Assembly: GCF_017307495.1 (NCBI RefSeq)
Contig: NZ_JAFKHE010000025.1
Span: forward strand, 1-64,000
Direction: 5' to 3'
Length of the DNA: 64,000 bases
Origin: Devosia sp.
Lineage (GTDB): Bacteria; Pseudomonadota; Alphaproteobacteria; Rhizobiales; Devosiaceae
Shown: positions 56,842 to 64,000 of the stretch, piece by piece
Numbering within the stretch: the stretch's first letter is position 1
Layout of the letters: each line of letters starts with the position of its first letter
Translations under genes and position numbers: made by a program
Notes under the pieces: model-generated
The model's database searches: none
What the model was told of the DNA's origin: nothing
Seen by the model: only the letters and a program-made list of their open reading frames with translations

Positions 56842-57171
56842 GTGAAATTGCTGAACTGGGCCGCGCTACTGCTCTTGCTTCTGGCGGGCGCCGCCCCGGC
56901 TCACGCGGACACGGATCATGCCCTCAGCGTTGACTCTGCTATCGTTGAAGTGAAGGCTGCAGCAAACGCCGCCTTCCATGTCGAAGCCCCGACTGCGCCG
57001 TCCGAGCCCGTCGTCCATTGTGGCGCCCCCTTGCTCGGCATCCTTGCGTCCGGGCCATGCACAGCCCGTCTTGCTTGCCGGTTGGTCTATCAGCCCGGGG
57101 ACGTGTGGCCGGTGTCGCCCCAGCCACCCGGTTTTGATCCGCCGCCACCCCGGAGCCCGTTGACAAGCTAG
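56842..57171 (+). CDS. Small exported Cys-containing protein with Pro-Arg tail
   Basis: 109 residues if GTG 56842 is used (TTG 56827 also possible). Signal region NWAALLLLLLAGAAPAHA, then HCGAPLLGILASGPCTARLACR (three Cys) and the tail PGFDPPPPRSPLTS. Same plan as the proteins at 14558, 45298 and 62082. Function unknown; metal context suggests a periplasmic binding role. A hairpin overlaps its stop codon. Confidence 0.55.
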   Translation: MKLLNWAALLLLLLAGAAPAHADTDHALSVDSAIVEVKAAANAAFHVEAPTAPSEPVVHCGAPLLGILASGPCTARLACRLVYQPGDVWPVSPQPPGFDPPPPRSPLTS

Positions 57172-57202
57172 CGCCATAGCGCCTGTCGTCAACGGGACTT
57201 TT
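57156..57202 (+). terminator. Stem-loop terminator after the small exported protein
   Basis: CCCGTTGAC (57156-57164) pairs with GTCAACGGG (57188-57196), with a second inner GCGC stem, and is followed by CTTTT. It spans the stop codon of the upstream gene and lies directly before the cytochrome c556-like gene. Confidence 0.6.
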
Positions 57203-57206
57203 GATC

Positions 57207-57800
57207 ATGAAATTGAAGTTGGTGAGCGCCTGGCTGGCAGCCGGGACCGTGATGCTGTCAGCCGCCGTGTTCGCGCATGGGAACGCGACAGGGATTGTCG
57301 GTGAGCGAATGATGGGCATGATGATGCTGGGCGAGCAGGTCAAGCTGCTTACGCCTATGCTTTCGGCTGGTGGAGCTGTGGACGGGGCCGCCCTGGGCAA
57401 GGCCGCATCCATGATCGAGATGCACGCCGGCCCGGCGATGACGAAGCTGTTCCCCCAGGGCAGCTTGGACAAGCCATCGGAAGCACGACCTCAGATCTGG
57501 GAACGCTGGCAGGAGTTCTCCGACTATGCGGGACAGCTCGCGGCGCTCGGCGCCGAACTTCGGAAGTCGGCGGCGACGCCCGCGGAAAAGCCAGAACCGG
57601 CGGCAACAGCTGCTCCCACAGCCGCAAGCGAGTGGGAGCGACTCGACGTCGCCGTCCTGATGGGACTCGAGTCTCGAACGGCGTCAACGGTAGATGAGGT
57701 CATCACCGGTTCCATACAACTCAGACCTCGCGATCCCGCAACAATCTTCGCGGACATCACGGCGACATGTTCCTCGTGCCACGCCTCGTTCAGGCGGTGA
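57207..57800 (+). CDS. Cytochrome c556/c-prime-like protein
   Basis: 197 residues with a signal peptide (LAAGTVMLSAAVFA-HG). Four-helix type: Met-rich GERMMGMMMLGEQVKLL and a C-terminal haem site CSSCHASFR (Cys188-His192), the arrangement of c-prime/c556 cytochromes where the haem lies at the end. An Ala/Pro linker (PAEKPEPAATAAPTAA) is inserted. It would bind haem in the periplasm as an electron or gas carrier. A 3-bp gap to the next cytochrome gene. Confidence 0.87.
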   Translation: MKLKLVSAWLAAGTVMLSAAVFAHGNATGIVGERMMGMMMLGEQVKLLTPMLSAGGAVDGAALGKAASMIEMHAGPAMTKLFPQGSLDKPSEARPQIWERWQEFSDYAGQLAALGAELRKSAATPAEKPEPAATAAPTAASEWERLDVAVLMGLESRTASTVDEVITGSIQLRPRDPATIFADITATCSSCHASFRR

Positions 57801-57802
57801 GC

Positions 57803-58684
57803 ATGCGGCTGCTCATGATCTTGGGTACGCTCGTCGGTCTGCTTGGCGCTGGAGCAGCGCTCGCGCTCAACTTTCCGCTGCCTCCACCTGAAGCCGTCGC
57901 TTCCTTTCAGGGTGATGCAAAGCGGGGGGCATATCTCGCCCGGCTGAGCGGGTGCATCGCCTGCCACAGCAGCAAGTCGGGTGAGCCGTGGGCCGGGGGA
58001 AATCCGCTCAAGTCGAAGTTCGGCACTTTCTACGCGCCGAACATCACCCCCGACAAGGAACACGGCATCGGCGGGTGGACATTCGAGCAATTCGTGCGGG
58101 CTGTGCGACAAGGGGTATCGCCGTCGGGTAAGCCCTACTATCCGGCGTTTCCCTACGAGTTCTATGCCAGTCTCACCGATCGCGACATGGCGGACCTGTG
58201 GGCCGCCATGAAAGCCATCCCACCGGCGCCACAGGCCTCGCGTCCGCACGAGCTCGGATTCCCGTTCTCCGTGAGGGATGGCCTGCGGTTGTGGCGTCCA
58301 CTCTTTGAACGCGCGGACATGACCGCGAGCGAACCCGACAAAGGCGGCAGTTGGAACGTGGGGCGGTATCTCGTAATGGGGCCGGCGCATTGTGCCGCCT
58401 GTCACATGCCCCGCAACCTCGCCGGTGGGCTGAACGACAGCGACGGTCTCGCAGGCGACCCCCGGATGCTCGACGGCGGAAAGTCGCCAGCGCTGACGGC
58501 AGAGGCTTTGAGGGCACGAGGCTGGACCAAAGAGAACCTCATTACTGCCCTGAGGACGGGGGTTCTGCCCAACGGGGATGCCTTCGGCGGTTCGATGACC
58601 GAGGTCGTACAGGAGAGCACCGCCTTTCTTTTGACATCGCACCTTGAGGACATGGCGGCCTACCTCTTGGACCTCGATGAATGA
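57803..58684 (+). CDS. Diheme cytochrome c
   Basis: 293 residues. An N-terminal hydrophobic helix (MILGTLVGLLGAGAALAL) and two haem sites, CIACH near residue 51 and CAACH near 197, each in a class I domain (GTFYAPNITPDKEHGIGGWT is typical of the diheme family linked to membrane dehydrogenases). It likely passes electrons from a periplasmic donor. ATG 57803 is preferred over an upstream in-frame ATG 57767. The stop overlaps the next gene (ATGA). Confidence 0.9.
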   Translation: MRLLMILGTLVGLLGAGAALALNFPLPPPEAVASFQGDAKRGAYLARLSGCIACHSSKSGEPWAGGNPLKSKFGTFYAPNITPDKEHGIGGWTFEQFVRAVRQGVSPSGKPYYPAFPYEFYASLTDRDMADLWAAMKAIPPAPQASRPHELGFPFSVRDGLRLWRPLFERADMTASEPDKGGSWNVGRYLVMGPAHCAACHMPRNLAGGLNDSDGLAGDPRMLDGGKSPALTAEALRARGWTKENLITALRTGVLPNGDAFGGSMTEVVQESTAFLLTSHLEDMAAYLLDLDE

Positions 58685-59190
58685 CTGCCCGTCCGCTTTC
58701 CGCTGGCATAGCACCACCGCTTCTGCAGCAGTGGGGGCGAGTGATCGTCCTCCTGACGCTGGTGATCGCGGGGTCGGTCGCTCATATGTCGGTGATGACG
58801 ACAAGGGCATGGGGGACGCCGATCGATCGGCCGTTTGACCACCACTACCAGGCGCAACACTGCGATGGTCCGAGTTGCCATAACGATGCCGATCGCCCTT
58901 CGGCATGCTGCGGCAGCGGGCCCTGCGCCTGCATTTTCGGGAACCCGCTGTCGGGATCGACAATTGCATCCGGGACGCCCGAGCCCATTCCTGGAGACAC
59001 ACGGCTGACCGCCCGGCCGAGAAAGGGCATCGACCGCCCCCCGAAAGCGGATAGACAGACAACAACAATCTCCCTCCAAGCACAGGATACACCTCAAAAT
59101 GACCAAGACGATTATCGCTCTCTCAGCCGCCCTTCTCATGCTGTCGGCAGCGTCCTCCGCCAATGCCCAGGACGCGATGGCCGGTCATGA
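58681..59190 (+). CDS. Small exported Cys-rich protein, long overlap with DUF305 gene
   Basis: 169 residues. After a hydrophobic helix (VIVLLTLVIAGSVAHMSV) come HHYQAQHCDGPSCHN and SACCGSGPCACIFG, six to seven Cys with His, then a Pro/Arg tail (RKGIDRPPKADRQ). It shares the style of the other small proteins in the window. It starts in an ATGA overlap, but its last 92 bp run into the DUF305 gene, so the C-terminus may be artefactual or the overlap real. Confidence 0.5.
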   Translation: MTARPLSAGIAPPLLQQWGRVIVLLTLVIAGSVAHMSVMTTRAWGTPIDRPFDHHYQAQHCDGPSCHNDADRPSACCGSGPCACIFGNPLSGSTIASGTPEPIPGDTRLTARPRKGIDRPPKADRQTTTISLQAQDTPQNDQDDYRSLSRPSHAVGSVLRQCPGRDGRS

Positions 59191-59563
59191 CATGTCCGCC
59201 ATGGGCGGATCGATGGAAACGTCGCTGCCCGAGATCTGCCAGACCGAAGCCGGCAAGCAGGCCGCCGCGGCAATGCCCAGCATGGGCATGGGCCATACGA
59301 TGAGCATGCCCGAAGGCAACATGGCCATGATGGCCGGCATGGATCAGATGAACAAGGACATGTCCGCCGCGTCTATGGTCAGCGACGTCGACGTGGCATT
59401 TGTCTGCAGCATGATCCCGCACCACCAGGGTGCCATCGACATGGCCAAGGCAGAGCTCGAATACGGCGACGACGAATGGGCAAAGACGATGGCCCAGAAG
59501 GTCATCGACGCCCAGGAGCAGGAGATCGCAGACATGCGCGCCTGGCTCGAGCAGCAGAAGTGA
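59099..59563 (+). CDS. DUF305 (CopM-like) exported metal-binding protein
   Basis: 154 residues. Signal peptide (ALSAALLMLSAASSANA), a Met/His-rich front (MAGHDMSAMGGSME, MGMGHTMSMPEGNMAMMAGM) and the DUF305 core MIPHHQGAIDMAKAELEYG. This family includes cyanobacterial CopM, a periplasmic copper-binding protein, so copper buffering outside the cytoplasm is likely. A strong palindromic terminator follows 6 bp after the stop. Confidence 0.9.
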   Translation: MTKTIIALSAALLMLSAASSANAQDAMAGHDMSAMGGSMETSLPEICQTEAGKQAAAAMPSMGMGHTMSMPEGNMAMMAGMDQMNKDMSAASMVSDVDVAFVCSMIPHHQGAIDMAKAELEYGDDEWAKTMAQKVIDAQEQEIADMRAWLEQQK

Positions 59564-59568
59564 TTGTT

Positions 59569-59594
59569 GATGGGGGCGCTTAAGCGCCCCCATC
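59569..59594 (+). terminator. Strong 13-bp palindromic terminator
   Basis: A perfect 13-bp inverted repeat with no separate loop bases (GATGGGGGCGCTT and its complement) lies 6 bp after the DUF305 stop. In RNA it folds with a 4-base turn. No long T-run follows, so it could also be a bidirectional stop signal. Confidence 0.65.
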
Positions 59595-59611
59595 GCTTTC
59601 GGATCGTGGGA

Positions 59612-60151
59612 ATGGCCGCCTCTTCACCCAGCCAAGCCGATCGATGGAGCATTCCCCTGAGGCTTCTCCACTGGGTGACTGTGCCGCTACTGGCGGTGCA
59701 GTTCGCCGTTTCACTGCTTCTGATGGGCGATGGCCGAAGCGCCGTCTCCTGGCTTGGCTTCCACATATCCCTGGGAGCCGTCGTGTTCGCCGCGATCGGT
59801 GCTCGCCTGGTCTGCCGCATGTTCGACAGCGGTCCGCTTGGCCGACAGATTGTCGTGCGCGTGCTGCAGGCGATGCTGTACATGGTGGCGCTCGGCGTGA
59901 GCCTAACAGGATGGCTCGCCTATCGCCCCTCGCCCTTTGCGGTGCGCAAGCTTCTCTTCGGCTATCTTGACCTGCCGGTGCTGTCCTCGCTTCGAGTTGC
60001 GCCCTGGGCGTTGTGGCACAAATGGTCAGTCTGGCTTTTTCTGGCGCTGGTCATTGGACATGTCGGTTTGGCGATCTACCACGCCTGCATACCGGGCGAT
60101 CGTACGATGGCAGCCATGTCGCTCAGGACACCACACCGATCACGTCCCTAG
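59612..60151 (+). CDS. Cytochrome b561 family protein
   Basis: 179 residues with four helices and haem b ligands at RLLHW (helix 1), the FHISLG start of helix 2, WHKW and IGHVGLAIYH. It would move electrons across or within the inner membrane between quinol and periplasmic acceptors such as the nearby cytochromes c. ATG 59612 is preferred, since the upstream in-frame codons cross the terminator palindrome. Confidence 0.88.
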   Translation: MAASSPSQADRWSIPLRLLHWVTVPLLAVQFAVSLLLMGDGRSAVSWLGFHISLGAVVFAAIGARLVCRMFDSGPLGRQIVVRVLQAMLYMVALGVSLTGWLAYRPSPFAVRKLLFGYLDLPVLSSLRVAPWALWHKWSVWLFLALVIGHVGLAIYHACIPGDRTMAAMSLRTPHRSRP

Positions 60152-60216
60152 GCCGTCGCTGGTAGGATAGAGGGTTTCGGAAGCCGTATTCCCTTGGCGA
60201 CAATTTCTCCCTTCCC

Positions 60217-60885
60217 TCAATGCAATCGCACGGCATCGGGCTGCCGGCCCGACGGCTTCCGCGCCACAATCAACATGGAGCGGGCCAACGGCGGGACCCG
60301 GCCGATGCGGATGACCTGCTCGACAGCCAAACCGGCACCGCTGAGCAGTTCCGAGATGGTCTTCACCGACCAGAACTTGACGTGCCCACCGGGCCAAAGT
60401 GCCGTGAAATGCCGGTCCATGCGCCCCGAAAGCGCGAGAGCAAGGTTCTTCACGTAGCCGTGGTACGGCGTCGTGATGATCGCTACCCCACCCGGCTCGA
60501 GCAATGAAAACACCGTATCGGCAAATCTGTGGGGGTCGAACAGATGCTCGATCACCTCGATGCTGATCACTGCTGGAAACGTGCCATACTTGGTGTGCAG
60601 GTTTTCGTAGGCGGAGCCGACGACGTAATGTCCCTTGGGATCCCGCCTCTTTGCTTCTCGTACCCTTGCCCGGTCGGCATCGATTCCAATCATGGTGTAG
60701 CCCTTGGCCTCGAGAAACCGGTCCAGGGTACCGTCTCCGCATCCCAGGTCGAGTATCGGGCCGGCCCCATGGCCATTCGTCAGACAGTCTCCCAGAACCT
60801 TCAGCAGCGTAGGCACCAGATAGGCCTGAGGATAGGCAGAGAGGTCGATCGGCGCCGGGGTACCGGCCTTCGCGCGAGATTTCAT
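60217..60885 (-). CDS. Class I SAM-dependent methyltransferase
   Basis: 222 residues. Motif I is ILDLGCGDGTLDRFLEAKGY, with acidic motif II at GIDAD and post-motifs ISIEVIEHLFDP, as in UbiG/COQ3-like or lipid/sugar methylases. The substrate is unknown. It is the last gene of the minus-strand envelope operon, 9 bp after the FixH-like gene. ATG 60885 is used; GTG 60891 is an alternative. Confidence 0.88.
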   Translation of the reverse strand: MKSRAKAGTPAPIDLSAYPQAYLVPTLLKVLGDCLTNGHGAGPILDLGCGDGTLDRFLEAKGYTMIGIDADRARVREAKRRDPKGHYVVGSAYENLHTKYGTFPAVISIEVIEHLFDPHRFADTVFSLLEPGGVAIITTPYHGYVKNLALALSGRMDRHFTALWPGGHVKFWSVKTISELLSGAGLAVEQVIRIGRVPPLARSMLIVARKPSGRQPDAVRLH

Positions 60886-60893
60886 CGCCACAC

Positions 60894-61325
60894 CTAGAAC
60901 GATCCGGGGGAGCCCGCCGGTATCTCGACGGTGCCGTCCGGTGTTTGGACCCTGAAGACCCAGCGCCCAGGCATGGGAAAGAGCCCTGCTCCCCGATAGA
61001 CGCCCCTCGAAACCTTGCTGATCTCGATTGAGTTCGGCGGCATTCCCGCCATCTGCGCGGTCACCGAGATCGAGTTGGCGTCCGCCAGTTCGCCGGCCCC
61101 ATCCTTGAAGGTCAGCGTCAACAGGAACGTGCCGTTCGGGAACAGCTTGACGTCGGGCGAAGCCATCAGAGCACCGAGCCGGTAATCTCCGATGGCAGGC
61201 GGCTCTCGCCGAACCAGAAACGGGACCGACATGAAGGTAACAACGATTGCCAACGCCACAGCGGCACCGACAATTCCTATCAGCTTGGGTCCGAGCGGGT
61301 GCGTGTTCCTAGCAAGTTGGCTCAT
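60894..61325 (-). CDS. FixH/YtkA-like membrane-anchored protein
   Basis: 143 residues. One N-terminal helix (LIGIVGAAVALAIVVTFMSVPFLV) is followed by a beta-sandwich-type domain (TFLLTLTFKDGAGELADANSISVTAQMAGMPP... GRWVFRVQTPDG) like FixH. FixH proteins assist copper delivery to cbb3-type oxidases. ATG 61325 is chosen for AGGGG 9 nt upstream; start codons at 61331 and 61334 are possible. No fixN/fixG genes are in the window. Confidence 0.7.
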   Translation of the reverse strand: MSQLARNTHPLGPKLIGIVGAAVALAIVVTFMSVPFLVRREPPAIGDYRLGALMASPDVKLFPNGTFLLTLTFKDGAGELADANSISVTAQMAGMPPNSIEISKVSRGVYRGAGLFPMPGRWVFRVQTPDGTVEIPAGSPGSF

Positions 61326-61353
61326 GTTCATCATCCCCTGAGCGGCTCCCGTC

Positions 61354-62064
61354 CTAGGCGACGACAATCGGCGTGTGCTCGGGCACCCGCTCATAAAGGT
61401 CGATGATGTCTTGCTGGAGCAGCCGAATGCAGCCGCTGGACACGGCTCGGCCGATCGAGGTGACATCGCCATTGCCGTGCAGCCGATAGAGCGTGTCGAT
61501 GCCGTCGCGGTAGATGTAGAGGGCGCGGGCGCCCAGCGGATTGTCCGGCCCGGGTGGCATGCCGTTGCGGTACGGCTCCAGCTCGGGCTGGCGCTTGATC
61601 ATCTCAGAAGGGGGCGTCCAGGTTGGCCACGCCTTCTTGAGCAGGATCTCGCCCCGCCCCGACCAGGAGAATCCTTCTCTCCCCACGCCGATGCCGTAGC
61701 GCAGCGCCTTTCCACCTTCCTGGGTCAGGTAGAGGACCCGGTTGTGGGTATCGACGATAACCGTTCCGGGCAGTTCCGACGTCTCATAGTCCACGAGCTG
61801 GCGGTAGAATGTAGGGCTGAGTTTCTTGAGGTCCACGGCCGATATGGGGAACGGCTCATCGTTCACCGCTGCGTATATGAGTCTTGCGTCGAACCGCACC
61901 TTCGTCTCGGAGACGTGCTCCTTTGCAGCTGACGGAGGAGAGAAGCCACTCGCCGCAAGTGCGACCGCGCCGAGGAGCACCTCGCGGCGGGACAAACCGG
62001 GCTTGTCAGTTGGCTCGTGTTGAACAACGGGGGATTCTGGGAGTGAAGAGAAGCGGAGCATCAT
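61354..62064 (-). CDS. L,D-transpeptidase (YkuD domain), Tat-like signal
   Basis: 236 residues. A Tat-like signal (LSRREVLLGAVALAASG) precedes a YkuD catalytic domain with HGNGDVTSIGRAVSSGCIRL, the His and Cys of the active site. It cross-links meso-diaminopimelate residues in peptidoglycan or anchors lipoproteins. GGAAGG lies just before ATG 62064. It is co-oriented with an M23 peptidase gene, giving a cell-wall remodelling pair. Confidence 0.92.
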   Translation of the reverse strand: MMLRFSSLPESPVVQHEPTDKPGLSRREVLLGAVALAASGFSPPSAAKEHVSETKVRFDARLIYAAVNDEPFPISAVDLKKLSPTFYRQLVDYETSELPGTVIVDTHNRVLYLTQEGGKALRYGIGVGREGFSWSGRGEILLKKAWPTWTPPSEMIKRQPELEPYRNGMPPGPDNPLGARALYIYRDGIDTLYRLHGNGDVTSIGRAVSSGCIRLLQQDIIDLYERVPEHTPIVVA

Positions 62065-62081
62065 TGGCCCTTCCAGGTGCG

Positions 62082-62465
62082 TCAAAGGCTGATCGTTGGG
62101 GTGAACGGGATCCGCCGACATCTGGGCGGTCCGTGAGCTGCAGGTGCTGACACTCCCTCGGGCGAGACAGTTGGGAATGGGTCTTGACGATGTTTCATCG
62201 ATGGCGGCACCAGTTCCGCCGCAGCGATGAGCACAGCGTCTGGCACGCAGTCGTTCTGCCCCGCTCCATGAGCATCTGCCGCGGCGATGTCGATGGCAGC
62301 ATTCGGCTCAGAGGCAGTCGGCCAGTCGTCGTGCACGCCGCAGGCAGGGATGGCTGCGGCCGATACCGCGAGGCTCGCCAGGACGAGGACGAGGGCGATG
62401 ACAAAAGCCAACCACCATCGGTGCCCTCGAGCCAGCAGCCGTCGAAAGCCGGCCCATGGCGTCAT
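62082..62465 (-). CDS. Small exported protein with Cys and Pro-Arg tail
   Basis: 127 residues. Anchor (WWLAFVIALVLVLASLAVSAAA), then IPACGVHDDW, QNDCVPDA and a tail HGPPRCRRIPFTPTISL. It shares the plan of the proteins at 14558, 45298 and 56842. The ATG overlaps the M23 peptidase stop (ATGA) and its end lies 17 bp before the transpeptidase start, so it is a real operon member. Function unknown. Confidence 0.6.
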   Translation of the reverse strand: MTPWAGFRRLLARGHRWWLAFVIALVLVLASLAVSAAAIPACGVHDDWPTASEPNAAIDIAAADAHGAGQNDCVPDAVLIAAAELVPPSMKHRQDPFPTVSPEGVSAPAAHGPPRCRRIPFTPTISL

Positions 62466-64000
62466 CTCTGGGCCACCACCAAAGCGGGAATAGCAGGCCG
62501 CTGCATGAGCTCACGTACCTGGGTGACGGTCTGGGTGAAACTCGCCTCGTATTGTGGGGGCAACGCCTTGTCGCGCGGCAACTTCACGCTCAAGGGATCC
62601 ACTGGCCGGCCGTTGACGCGGATCTCATAGTGCAGGTGATTGCCGGTCGAGTTGCCGGTCGAGCCGACGTAGCCGATGATCTGGCCTTGGCGAACCGGCA
62701 TCCCCGGTTCCAGGCCGTCGGCGATGCGGCTCATGTGACCATAGGCGGTCTCGATGCCGTTGACGTGTTTCAGCTGCACATACTTGCCGTAGCCCGACAC
62801 CCATTGAGCGCGCTCCACCACGCCGTCGCCCGCGGCATAGATGGGCGTTCCCAGCGGCGCCGCGAAGTCCGAGCCCGTATGCAGCTTTCTCGTCTTGAAG
62901 ATCGGATGCACGCGGTAGCCAAATCGGCTGACCAGGCGCCCCCCACCCTTGACCGGGCGCCGCGTCAGGAAACGCTTTCCGGTTTCGCCCTCGGGATCGT
63001 AGAAATCGACACTGCCTTCGTCCGTACGGAACCTGTACAGCTCGCGTGACGTGCTTCCGGTCTTCAGTGCGACATATAATAGCTCGCTGCGCCCTGAACC
63101 GTCGGGAGCGGTCTGTAAGATCTCGATGCTGTCGCCTGCTGATATGCGCTTGGACAGGTCAACGTCGTAGGCGAACATTGCAACGACACGCCGCGTGATC
63201 GCGTCATCGACATCGTGCTTTCGGGCCGTCTCCCATATGGCGCGATAGATCGTCGGAAGATTGTTGACGTTGACTTGTTCAGTGTCCTCCTCGGGGAACG
63301 CGATGTCCGGTGGCGGCAGGCCGAGGACGTAGCTGCCGCGGTCGGTCAAGGCTGCGGTGGCGGCGTGCCGGATTGCCCCGTTGGCCTCGTCAGCGAAGTA
63401 GATGCTGAGCCGGTACGGGATCAGTGTGTCCGACATCCTGGAAGGGCCCATCAGGATTCGGAGCCGGGCATTTCTTGGCATCAGCTCCGAGGGGATGACG
63501 TTGGCAAGGGAGGCCGCCAGCATCGGGTAGGTGCGTTCGTCGAAGCCGTTCTTGAGCAGCGTGTCCCTGAGCGCTCCACCTTCTCGCATCGCTACGATGC
63601 GCTCGGAGCGACCGAGGTGATTGTCTCGCGCCGAAGTCTTGGCGAGGATCGTGACATTCTCCGCGACTCCGCTGAGGCCGGCATCGACGACGCCCAGGTC
63701 CCGAACACCTGATGGGGCCGGCGCATAGGCGGCCATGAGCAATCCTTCCCCACCTCCCTCGGCGAAGAGGTTCTCGACAGTCTCTTTGGAGAACTGCGCG
63801 GCGTTGGCATCGGTGATCGCGGGACTGGGCACGAAACCGCTGGGCAACACCGAGGTCCTGATCGACACCTCACCTTCGATATTGGCCGCATAGATCTCGG
63901 GGTTGGCGACTGGCGCCTGCTCCGATGGTTGATCATCCGCCTCGAGCATGGCGACCGGATCATATTCGGGCACGTCCGCCGTGAGCGCAGTAGCGGTGGT
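62462..64000 (-). CDS. M23-family metallopeptidase (LytM), truncated by window edge
   Basis: At least 513 residues; the frame stays open past the last base of the window, so the N-terminus is missing (63973 is the first visible GTG). The C-terminal LytM domain has the zinc motifs HTGSDFAAP and HLHYE and ends in QKR-type sequence. Long N-terminal sequence with repeats of LysM or linker type was not identified; the middle looks like the DipM/NlpD-like accessory region. It cuts peptidoglycan cross-links. Confidence 0.85.
   Translation of the reverse strand, partial: TTATALTADVPEYDPVAMLEADDQPSEQAPVANPEIYAANIEGEVSIRTSVLPSGFVPSPAITDANAAQFSKETVENLFAEGGGEGLLMAAYAPAPSGVRDLGVVDAGLSGVAENVTILAKTSARDNHLGRSERIVAMREGGALRDTLLKNGFDERTYPMLAASLANVIPSELMPRNARLRILMGPSRMSDTLIPYRLSIYFADEANGAIRHAATAALTDRGSYVLGLPPPDIAFPEEDTEQVNVNNLPTIYRAIWETARKHDVDDAITRRVVAMFAYDVDLSKRISAGDSIEILQTAPDGSGRSELLYVALKTGSTSRELYRFRTDEGSVDFYDPEGETGKRFLTRRPVKGGGRLVSRFGYRVHPIFKTRKLHTGSDFAAPLGTPIYAAGDGVVERAQWVSGYGKYVQLKHVNGIETAYGHMSRIADGLEPGMPVRQGQIIGYVGSTGNSTGNHLHYEIRVNGRPVDPLSVKLPRDKALPPQYEASFTQTVTQVRELMQRPAIPALVVAQR

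Noticed and set aside
57524..59092. 522-codon open frame on the minus strand
   Set aside because: Antisense to two cytochrome c genes with intact CxxCH sites; no own ribosome site or domain.
1..64000. tRNA, rRNA or riboswitch genes
   Set aside because: No T-loop/acceptor pattern, rRNA stretch or known riboswitch core was found by eye; a tRNAscan-SE and Rfam search would settle it.

Overview
This is about 64 kb of high-GC DNA that reads like a member of the Hyphomicrobiales (Rhizobiales), possibly a Devosia-like genus. That placement is inferred from protein style, the FixK/FNR-type and CueR-type sites, and the small rhizobial-type integrase; no 16S or marker gene is present. No rRNA, tRNA or CRISPR array was seen. 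Almost every base from 0.5 to 64 kb is coding, with many ATGA start/stop overlaps.

Layout. (1) 0-0.3 kb: the C-terminal remnant of a small tyrosine recombinase. (2) 0.5-8.3 kb: a sugar operon with a GH116 glucosylceramidase-like beta-glucosidase, a carbohydrate ABC importer (binding protein, two permeases, ATPase) and an AraC regulator. (3) 8.3-14.6 kb: an accessory patch with iteron-like repeats, a ParB-methyltransferase, a DUF5681 protein, a terminase large subunit, unknown proteins and an XRE regulator. (4) 14.6-24.5 kb: copper and metal handling, with small Cys proteins, a BNR-repeat protein, cytochrome c, a NirK-like two-domain multicopper oxidase, a ZIP transporter, an ADP-ribosyltransferase-like protein, lspA, cueR, copA, a TetR regulator and copZ. 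Three CueR-type promoters are readable here. (5) 24.7-45.2 kb: a UbiB/ABC1 kinase, then an oxygen-limitation block: a GltD-like flavoprotein, pyruvate:ferredoxin oxidoreductase, phosphoketolase, acetate kinase, rhodanese, an MFS transporter, a glucan phosphorylase and a MacB-like ABC/HlyD exporter. Five FixK/FNR-type boxes (TTGAY-N4-RTCAA) lie in the promoters of this block and the next. (6) 45.2-56.5 kb: Met/Cys-rich exported proteins, a beta-CASP nuclease, an AMP/thymidine phosphorylase, type II GAPDH, a multicopper oxidase, a second P1B ATPase with an unusual CPD motif, a PRPP-synthetase-like protein and a YVTN propeller. (7) 56.8-64 kb: cytochromes c, DUF305, cytochrome b561, and a minus-strand envelope operon (M23 peptidase, small protein, L,D-transpeptidase, FixH-like protein, methyltransferase) that runs off the right edge.

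How it fits together. Under low oxygen a FixK/FNR regulator would switch on pyruvate oxidation to acetyl-CoA, the phosphoketolase-acetate kinase bypass and glycogen phosphorolysis. The neighbouring phosphorylase and PRPP-synthetase-like genes could feed ribose phosphates into phosphoketolase. Copper efflux, oxidation and chaperoning genes are interleaved with this block, which makes sense because Cu(I) is favoured when oxygen is low. The metabolic link is an inference from gene content; the boxes and gene order are read directly.
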